Shown here in pieces: positions 1-6,201 of a stretch of DNA of 9,761 nucleotides (position 1 is its first letter; each line of letters starts with the position of its first letter). The translations under genes and the position numbers were made by a program. The notes beneath the pieces were generated by a model. The model did no database searches and had not been told where the DNA came from. It saw only the letters and a list, made by a program, of their open reading frames with translations. Source of the DNA: Tannerella sp. Its GTDB lineage: Bacteria > Bacteroidota > Bacteroidia > Bacteroidales > Tannerellaceae. The stretch lies in NCBI GenBank assembly GCA_031283785.1, contig JAITBC010000027.1:1-9761 (forward strand), in the 5' to 3' direction.

Positions 1-476
1 GACTGTTTATAAATTCAAACTGTGCATCCCGGTCAGGATGATTTTCGCCCTCTTTTGTCTTGCGATTCGTCTGCAAACTGTAGCCCATCTCCCGCAGTAT
101 CCGACGGACCAACTCGTGAGACACTTTATAGCCCTCTCCATTGAGCATCTCCTGTATCTTGCGCACGCTTTTACCTGTCCATAACAATAACTTTTCAGGG
201 TCGCCCACCACGTAGGGTTCTACTGTTTGCCGGATAGCTTCCTGTAAGCCCGGATGTTTGGCTACCTCCTTTTTCCGACCGCCGCCGGACCGCCTTATTT
301 TTCCTTTTTCAGCCTGAAAATCAGTGTTCTTAATATCATCTTCTTCATGGGATATGGCTGCTCGGGATACGCCTGATAACTTTGATATCTTACTTTTGCC
401 GCCCCAACCTATACTGCTTGCCTCGGCGGCAAGGTAGAGCCTTTTCTGCTTCTCGTTTTTTCATGAACTCCGTCAT
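1..476 (-). pseudogene. ISAzo13-family transposase, N-terminal part, frame-disrupted and cut by window edge
   Basis: Reading leftward from 460 there is an open frame of 153 codons that leaves the window at base 2. It begins KNEKQKRLYLAAEA and contains GWGGKSKIS, a helix-turn-helix-like SKLSGVSRAAIS, GGRKK, EPYVVGDPE, LLLWTGKSVRKIQEML, VSHELVRRILREMGYSLQTN and HPDRDAQFEFIN. The order and wording of these blocks match the N-terminal half of ISAzo13-family (Rhodopirellula-type) transposases as I know them; the DDE catalytic part lies beyond the window. The frame is blocked just upstream by TGA (463-461). A likely original start, ATG at 476-474 (M-T-E-F-M), is in another frame. Removing one base from the A6 run (456-461 on the plus strand) joins that start to the open frame. 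The ATG overlaps the stop of the upstream transposase fragment (ATGA). Family assignment is strong. Whether the frame break is real decay, programmed slippage or a sequencing error is open. Confidence 0.85.
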
Positions 477-1964
477 TTAATCGATAGATTTATTTGTTGA
501 CGGGTATATAAAGTCGATTCAGCCCGGTATGCGAGCATTACGATAATATTTTTAAGTTTTTTACTTTCCTGTTTAAGCATATTGTCTTGTTTATCAGGAG
601 GCATCCGGTCGACAGCGATTCTGGAATCTACAGTTTTCCTTTCCCTGACAAGCCTGTTAATATCTTCATCAAAATCGTTAATCTGTTCGAGCATCGTTTT
701 TTCGTGTGTGATTATTTTTTGCAGTTTTCTCACTTCCCTGAACCATCCTGCATCGTTAATACGGCATCCGAGCTCGCAAAGTCGCATCGTGACATCCATA
801 TTATCTACTTTAACTGCAGTTTTTTCAAACAGGGATTCATCCCATTTGTCTTTAACGTTTTTACGATATGAAATGACCGCTGTACGATCTTCCTTCATGA
901 GTCGTTTGAACCATTTCGGGCCGTATGCTTCTCTGTCAAAAACTGTTGTGAACAGTGGCTTTTTCGACGTTTTATCTGCTGCAGTCTCAGTAACTTTCTT
1001 TATCTCAATGATGGCTTTTTCTATTACTGCTTTCAATTTTTCATTCAGTTCGCCGATAATCACCATCAACGGCAAGCCATCAAATGTGTTTACATAAAAT
1101 TCTGCCGTTGCTGTTAAACACAGTTTTTCGCGCGATACATAATGTTTGGGCAGACCGGCAGAATAACCGCTGTATACCCTGACATGACAGTCAATATAAT
1201 AGAATGATTCGTCCATCTGTTCCGACCACAATACTCCGCCATGTAAAACACTTTCCTGTGCTTCGAAACGACTGTCTGCGTAAACCTGCATGCCGGTACA
1301 TGCCAAACCCCGTTCCTCTTCCATTGTGACGCCTGTAACTGAATGAGCGTCAATTTCACTGCGCTGACTGCGGGTCAACAGTGTGACTGAACTCCCGTTA
1401 CAGGTATCCGGTGTATCCAAATCTTCTGTCTCGTCTGTAACTGCAGGAATATCAAGTCTCTCCGGAATATCCGGAACAGCCGGATTATTTACGCGGTCTG
1501 TACCCTCTGTAATTACTTTTTTTTAACGACCCTGTTTTTATTGCATAACGTATGCTGCCTTCTGACAAACCTTCTTCTCCGGCAATAGAATTTACACTCT
1601 GTTGATTATCCGGTTTATTCGGTATCCGTTCCAGTACCGGAGGTAACAGTTTATAACTGTGTCCATGACGGTTATCTGAACCGAAAAAGCCCGTTTCGCC
1701 TTCGTCTTCCAGCTTCTTTTTCCATTTGCAGACACTGCTGTGGGAGACGTGAAACGTTGATACTGTGTCACTGTTTTTACACAATCCCTGAAGTACCGGA
1801 CTCGACGTTACGTAACGAAATTTTGTCATATCATCTTTATGATGTGAATATACAGGCATCCCACAATGCAGATAACAGACCCGGTCTTCATGTTCATATA
1901 CCGCTGAACTCGGGGTTATCAGGCGTGAATCTGCTGGAAACAACGGTAATAATAATTGACTCAT
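473..1964 (-). pseudogene. DDE-type insertion-sequence transposase, broken (frame change, internal deletion, lost 3' end)
   Basis: Two open frames form one former gene. The 5' part (1964-1485, 159 codons) carries PLFPADSRLI, YYLH-like YLHCGMPVYSHHKDDM and two helix-turn-helix-like segments (around residues 68-80, VSHSSVCKWKKKL, and 125-145, SIAGEEGLSEGSIRYAI). It matches the DNA-binding end of a DDE transposase family that I recognise but cannot tie to a named ISfinder family. The 3' part (open from 1516, stop at 473) carries YYIDCHVRVYSG, LPKHYVSREKLCL and FDREAYGP, with probable catalytic aspartates D77 and D162 counted from the TTG codon at 1420. The two parts meet at an A8 run (1517-1524): dropping one A gives a continuous frame of about 496 codons. 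The third-acid segment expected after FREVRKL is missing, and the protein stops shortly after MLAYRAES, where relatives continue. Almost certainly inactive. Relation to the family is confident; the exact lesions are inferred from remembered relatives. Confidence 0.8.
497..509 (-). repeat. Isolated copy of the ATATACCCGYCAA motif at the presumed ISAzo13 insertion edge
   Basis: On the minus strand these 13 bases read ATATACCCGTCAA. They differ by one base from ATATACCCGCCAA at 9611-9623 in the right-edge repeat array. The site lies where the older transposase stops resembling its family (after MLAYRAES) and about 20 bases before the likely ATG of the ISAzo13-type transposase, which is where that element's end should be. 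I infer that it could be part of the element's terminal repeat. No second end is visible to pair with it. Confidence 0.35.
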
Positions 1965-1978
1965 AACTCATTTTTTTG

Positions 1979-1986
1979 CAAATTTA
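1979..1986 (-). promoter_or_regulatory. Possible Bacteroidota -7 box (TAAATTTG) for the broken transposase
   Basis: The minus-strand sequence TAAATTTG fits the Bacteroidota -7 consensus TAnnTTTG exactly and lies about 14 bases upstream of the ATG at 1964. A clear -33 TTTG/TTG is not present; the T-rich stretch ending in CGC about 17 to 23 bases further upstream is the only candidate. Such short AT-rich matches arise easily by chance here. Confidence 0.3.
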
Positions 1987-2161
1987 TTGTTTTTTTCTTT
2001 GCGAAAAAATCGCCTTGTATACATGTTGAAAGAGGATAGTATATTAGCGTTAAACTTCCAATTTTTTGACGATTCCTATGCACAAAACATGACCGCGTGA
2101 AGTATAATAAAATTTGGTGCAAAAACAGCTTTTTTGTTCAAATAATTTTTCCAGTAATCGT
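1987..2161. other. Intergenic stretch between glmS and the broken transposase
   Basis: AT-rich and without a plausible gene. It must contain the outer boundary of the older insertion sequence, but no terminal inverted repeat can be fixed because the element's other end is lost. A short AT-only hairpin, AAAAA-cagc-TTTTT type, lies at about 2119-2137, and a minor GCGA/TCGC inverted repeat at 2001-2013. Confidence 0.4.
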
Positions 2162-2180
2162 CCGAATCTTTTCAATCCGG
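2162..2180 (-). terminator. Weak stem-loop directly after the glmS stop codon
   Basis: Immediately after the TAG of glmS the minus strand reads CCGGATT-GAAAA-GATTCGG. It can form a 7-pair stem (two of them G-T wobbles) with a 5-base loop. No run of T follows at once, so it is not a classical intrinsic terminator. The AT hairpin 25 to 45 bases further on could help. A transcript end here is plausible because glmS is the last gene before the mobile-element remains. Confidence 0.3.
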
Positions 2181-4016
2181 CTATTCCACGGTAACTGATT
2201 TAGCGAGATTTCGGGGTTGGTCTACATTGCAGCCGCGCATTACGGCGATATGATAAGATAACAGCTGAAACGGGATGATTGTCAGCAACGGCGACAATGC
2301 TTCGTGACAAGCCGGGATTTCAATAACATGGTCGGCAAGCTTATAGATATCGTCATTGCCTTTTGTCGCAATGGCGATTACCTTTCCTTTACGCGCTTTT
2401 ACTTCCTGGATGTTGCTAATCATCTTTTCGTACAACATATTGTTTATCGCCGGCACAAAGACCGGTAACGTCTCGTCAATCAGGGCAATAGGACCATGTT
2501 TCATCTCTGCTGCCGGATATCCTTCGGCATGGATATAGGATATTTCTTTCAGTTTCAGCGCGCCCTCTAACGCTACGGGGAAAAGTATTCCCCGTCCAAG
2601 AAAAAGCGCATTGGGTGCATCTTTATAGACGGCGGCGATATCTTTGATTCGTTCCTCATTTTTTAATATTTCTGCGATCATCTCCGGAATCCGGATAAGT
2701 TCGCGGATAAGCGCTTTGTAACTGTCGTCCGATAGCTTGCGACGTTTATAACCCATAAAAAAAGCCATCATTGCGAGCACTGTAATCTGTGAAGTAAAAG
2801 CTTTGGTGCTTGCTACTCCTATTTCAATGCCGGCATGTGTATAGACACCTGCATCTGTTTCCCTTGACAGGGATGAACCGGCAACATTACATATTCCGAG
2901 GATGGTCGCTCCATAATTTTTTACCATACGTACAGCCGCTAAAGTGTCGGCCGTTTCGCCGCTTTGCGAAATAGCGACAACCAAATCGTCTTCATCGATT
3001 ATGGGATTGCGGTAACGGAACTCGGACGCATATTCAACTTCAACAGGTATACGCGTATATTCTTCAAACAAATATTCGCCAACCAGCGCGGCATGCCAGG
3101 ATGTGCCGCATGCTATAATTATAATACGTTTCGCCTTGAGGAGTTTGGGCATTACGTCGAGTATTCCGCCGAGGAATATTTTACTTTGATCCATTGATAT
3201 TCTGCCACGGAAAGTATCGGTAATCGAAGCGGCCTGTTCGTGTATTTCCTTATGCATGTAATGCTTAAAATCTCCTTTATTGATGCTGTCGATGCTGAGA
3301 TTGACAGTTTTTATTTCAGGCGTTTTTGTATCGTTATACAGATCTTTCAGGTCCAGCCCTCCGGACGAAACAACGGCGACCTCCTCATCATTTAAATACA
3401 AGACACGGTCGGTATATTCGATAATAGGCATGGCGTCGGAAGCCAGAAAATATTCGTTTTCCCCCACGCCTATCACAAGCGGGCTTCCTTTTCGGGCTGC
3501 AATAAGTTTGCCGGGTTCTTCTTCGCAGGCGATGACAAGCCCATAAGCTCCGACAACCTTAGTAAGAGCTAACCTGACAGCTAATTCTGCGCTGACTTGT
3601 TGTTCGAGATATACATTTTCAATCAGGTTTGCCAAGACTTCCGTATCCGTTTCACTTTTAAAGACATATCCCCGATTTTTCAGCTCTTTTTTTAGATGCG
3701 CATAGTTTTCAATGATGCCGTTATGAACGACATAAAATTTCCTGTTCATTGACTGATGAGGATGGGCATTGACATCACTCGGTTCGCCATGCGTAGCCCA
3801 ACGGGTGTGTCCCATGCCGATCGACCCGGAAATATCCCTGTTCTTTGTCGTTTTCTGCAAATCGTTTACGTTCCCTTTACATTTGTAAATATTTGTGCTG
3901 CCGTTAAACAATACAATGCCTGCGGAATCATATCCGCGGTATTCAAGACGCTGTAGCCCTTTAATCAATATCGGGTAAGCCGTGCGACCCCCTACATAAG
4001 CAACTATTCCACACAT
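2181..4016 (-). CDS. glmS: Glutamine--fructose-6-phosphate aminotransferase (isomerizing), GlmS
   Basis: Cytoplasmic enzyme making glucosamine-6-phosphate from fructose-6-phosphate and glutamine, the first committed step toward UDP-GlcNAc for peptidoglycan and lipopolysaccharide. The 611-residue length is normal. It starts MCGIVAYVG, leaving Cys2 as the N-terminal nucleophile of the glutaminase domain (about 2-220), with RLEYRGYDSAG (23-33), GHTRWATHGEPSD (69-81), HNGIIENY (98-105) and SETDTE (121-126). Two SIS sugar-isomerase domains follow: CGTSWHA, SQSGETADT and STKAFTSQ in the first, then LKEISYIHAEGYPAAEMKHGP in the second. The C-terminus PRNLAKSVTVE carries the lysine (K606) equivalent to the E. 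coli catalytic Lys603. The start is fixed by Cys2. It lies 31 bases after the DUF4954 gene on the same strand, so the two are probably co-transcribed. There is no Shine-Dalgarno sequence and no room for a glmS ribozyme. Confidence 0.98.
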   Translation of the reverse strand: MCGIVAYVGGRTAYPILIKGLQRLEYRGYDSAGIVLFNGSTNIYKCKGNVNDLQKTTKNRDISGSIGMGHTRWATHGEPSDVNAHPHQSMNRKFYVVHNGIIENYAHLKKELKNRGYVFKSETDTEVLANLIENVYLEQQVSAELAVRLALTKVVGAYGLVIACEEEPGKLIAARKGSPLVIGVGENEYFLASDAMPIIEYTDRVLYLNDEEVAVVSSGGLDLKDLYNDTKTPEIKTVNLSIDSINKGDFKHYMHKEIHEQAASITDTFRGRISMDQSKIFLGGILDVMPKLLKAKRIIIIACGTSWHAALVGEYLFEEYTRIPVEVEYASEFRYRNPIIDEDDLVVAISQSGETADTLAAVRMVKNYGATILGICNVAGSSLSRETDAGVYTHAGIEIGVASTKAFTSQITVLAMMAFFMGYKRRKLSDDSYKALIRELIRIPEMIAEILKNEERIKDIAAVYKDAPNALFLGRGILFPVALEGALKLKEISYIHAEGYPAAEMKHGPIALIDETLPVFVPAINNMLYEKMISNIQEVKARKGKVIAIATKGNDDIYKLADHVIEIPACHEALSPLLTIIPFQLLSYHIAVMRGCNVDQPRNLAKSVTVE

Positions 4017-4047
4017 ATATTTTTCGGTTTAAATAGAATATCGGATG

Positions 4048-6162
4048 TTATCTTAAAACCTCATTGTTAAGGCGGCTCTGTCCGGGCAGGCATTTATTAA
4101 GTTTCTCTATCACGATGTCTGCCGACCGGCTCTTTTTCTCAATATGTTCGAGAATCTCTGTTACTGCCGGATGACTTGTGAACTCGCCCCGTACATTCTC
4201 GAAATCGGAGATTCTTGTTTCGTCTTCTCCGTCAATACCAAATCCGGTCTGTGATTTCAGCGTAAATTCCTTTTTAGCATCCGTGTAAATCATATTATCA
4301 AGCGTTACTACCGCATTTTTCCATTTTTCCACAAATATTGCCAGCTGTTTTGCAGAAACATTCTCCACATCAATCCCTTCTTCGGTTTTGAGCGTTGAGG
4401 CAATCCAATTCCACGACCAGTTAAGATAATTGTCTTTCCATTTGTGAAATATTTTGTTTATTTCACATGTCCGTGTAATCGTACCTTTTTCTATCCCTTC
4501 AATCATTTTTAGCACTTTTTCTTTAGGGACCAGCAATCCGGCCATATCAATCCATTCGCCCCTTCCTTCGCATTTACCGGCATATTTATCCGTTTTATCC
4601 GTGACGTCCCGCCTACTGCATTCTCCGCCTTCGGGCGCAATTGCTTTTCGCATTTCTTCCTCATTGGAATAATCCGCGATTTCAAGTTTTTTCACCAATC
4701 CGCTTCCAAGAAATTTAGTGATAGCCGTTTTATATAAAGAAAGTCCTTTTTCAAGGGCTCTGTTTGTTATTTTAACATTATTATACATGTAATAATCGGA
4801 AGCCGGGCCGGATATTTTTTTGAGGTTTTCCAACGCTTCAATGCCTCTGATAATTTTACGGATAGAGTAGGGGCTTAACAGGTTGAAAACAATGCAATCC
4901 AATAGATTGTCGTCTTTACGCCGGTCGCGTTTCGGCCATTTCTGAGCGTCGCGTATAGTTCCTATGCTGCGTAGATTGACGCCCGGAGCAAGAAAGCTCT
5001 CATTAGAATTTTCTATCAGATAAGAAAAAGGCAGGTCGGATGTATCCATGTTACGGTAATGGCGTCCCATGACTAATGAAAATGCCCCTATTTTTGCAGG
5101 CCACAGGATATATGAATCGCTTGCAGTCTTGCTGCCGCGTTCCACAACACCCTGATGGATAGGGCCAAGTTTGTACATGTGATTACTCTGATTAGAACCG
5201 CTTCCCGCGTTCAGAAACGAGAAGTAGGCCGCAATCAGCAGCGTAGACTTATGATGGGAAACCGTATACGGCCCGGCGAAGACGGAACATGCTTCACCGT
5301 GGAATCCCTGACAATTGGCGAAGAAGACGGAGTTCTCGGCAGAATATTGTTTCCCAAGGATAGTTCCCTGCCCGATAAAACAATGATTGACAACCGACGA
5401 TTCGCTGATCGTACAGCCGCTTGCCGTAATGAAATTTTCGGCAATAACACCCGAACCTATGTATGAAGGGGCTTTTTCCGAACTGTTGACGCTTCCGTTA
5501 TTCAGACGGTAGATGCCTTCGATCTTCGCGTAAGGGCCGATGTATACGTTAAGTAGCGTACGGCAATTGAGCAGATGAGCGCCTTCTGCAATTGTACCCG
5601 TATTGGAACGTATACCGTCCGTATAGTCATCAATCATGCAGGTCAATTTATTTACCAACTTTGGTTTATGCCGATAAAAGGCAATCAGATATGCCGTATG
5701 GGCGGATAACTCATTGTAGATCGGTATTTCACGTCCGCCTGTTTCGTTCAGGACAAGTACTCTGACGCCGTTTCCGAAACTTGACGTGCCGTCGACGGTC
5801 AGCGTGTCAATACTTTCAATCAACACATTCTTCCCAATATGATAATTTGCGATATAATTTTTTATCTGATTAATATAAACATCATCGTCAATGACACAAT
5901 TATGAATCGTCGCATTGTAGATTCCCGAATATCGTTCGATTCCCCCGGCAAACATAATCCTGCGCTTGAATATGCCAAGATAAATATTCCCCGAAAACGA
6001 CACATTACGAACACGTTCGGCAATAAAACCCTCCTTTGTTTTAACTTTCGACCAATCTTCGCAAAAACAGCCGTTTTTTATTAATGCTTCCGTTTCCAAA
6101 ACGGAAATATCACGATACCCTTCCATTTGCAGCGAATTTGTATTTTTTTCAGATAAAATCAT
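4048..6162 (-). CDS. DUF4954 family protein with left-handed beta-helix (hexapeptide-repeat) N-terminal half
   Basis: Uncharacterised family known mainly from Bacteroidota. Residues about 50-370 show the irregular I/V-G-x-x-x-x-I hexapeptide pattern of a left-handed beta-helix as in LpxA/GlmU-type acyltransferases. Blocks typical of the family include FSGNIYLGIF (56-65), KNYIANYHIG (101-110), SFGNGVRVLVLNETGGRE (118-135), FFANCQGFHGEACSVFAGP (280-298), SHHKSTLLIA (302-311), NAGSGSNQSNHMYKLGPIHQG (318-338), YILWPAKIGAFSLVMGRH (351-368) and GTIRDAQKWPKRDRRKD (401-417). The C-terminal third (about 430-690) looks alpha-helical and includes DAKKEFTLKSQTGFG (628-642). No signal peptide or membrane segment, so cytoplasmic. 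The product, at 704 residues, is longer than the roughly 650 I remember: residues 512-534 look like an insertion with two cysteines. Met13 (6126) matches the usual family start (M-x-x-Y-R) better than Met1. His302/His303 or His367 could be catalytic, but this is unproven. It lies 39 bases after the YfhO-like gene and 31 before glmS. Confidence 0.9.
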   Translation of the reverse strand: MILSEKNTNSLQMEGYRDISVLETEALIKNGCFCEDWSKVKTKEGFIAERVRNVSFSGNIYLGIFKRRIMFAGGIERYSGIYNATIHNCVIDDDVYINQIKNYIANYHIGKNVLIESIDTLTVDGTSSFGNGVRVLVLNETGGREIPIYNELSAHTAYLIAFYRHKPKLVNKLTCMIDDYTDGIRSNTGTIAEGAHLLNCRTLLNVYIGPYAKIEGIYRLNNGSVNSSEKAPSYIGSGVIAENFITASGCTISESSVVNHCFIGQGTILGKQYSAENSVFFANCQGFHGEACSVFAGPYTVSHHKSTLLIAAYFSFLNAGSGSNQSNHMYKLGPIHQGVVERGSKTASDSYILWPAKIGAFSLVMGRHYRNMDTSDLPFSYLIENSNESFLAPGVNLRSIGTIRDAQKWPKRDRRKDDNLLDCIVFNLLSPYSIRKIIRGIEALENLKKISGPASDYYMYNNVKITNRALEKGLSLYKTAITKFLGSGLVKKLEIADYSNEEEMRKAIAPEGGECSRRDVTDKTDKYAGKCEGRGEWIDMAGLLVPKEKVLKMIEGIEKGTITRTCEINKIFHKWKDNYLNWSWNWIASTLKTEEGIDVENVSAKQLAIFVEKWKNAVVTLDNMIYTDAKKEFTLKSQTGFGIDGEDETRISDFENVRGEFTSHPAVTEILEHIEKKSRSADIVIEKLNKCLPGQSRLNNEVLR

Positions 6163-6201
6163 AACTCGGTATATATGCCGGAACTGTGTTTTTTAAGCAA
6201 A

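Noticed and set aside
462..464. ATG at 464 as start of the ISAzo13-type gene
   Set aside because: It reads MKKREAEKALPC, which is not the ISAzo13 frame; the matching protein frame begins right after the overlapping TGA.
582..1097. Plus-strand open frame of 171 codons opposite the transposase
   Set aside because: It is antisense to the recognisable DDE transposase, its serine/phenylalanine/leucine-rich composition is typical of a shadow frame, and no family is recognisable.
1510..1530. Classic -1 programmed frameshift (A6G type) in the transposase
   Set aside because: The catalytic part lies in the +1 frame; a -1 slip on A8 gives AAG TAA and stops at once.
4017..4047. glmS ribozyme/riboswitch upstream of glmS
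   Set aside because: Only 31 AT-rich bases separate the DUF4954 stop from the glmS start, far too little for the ribozyme, which is known mainly from Firmicutes.
5155..5466. Plus-strand open frame of 103 codons inside the DUF4954 gene
   Set aside because: It lies opposite the most conserved beta-helix segment, which explains its openness; no start context or known motif.
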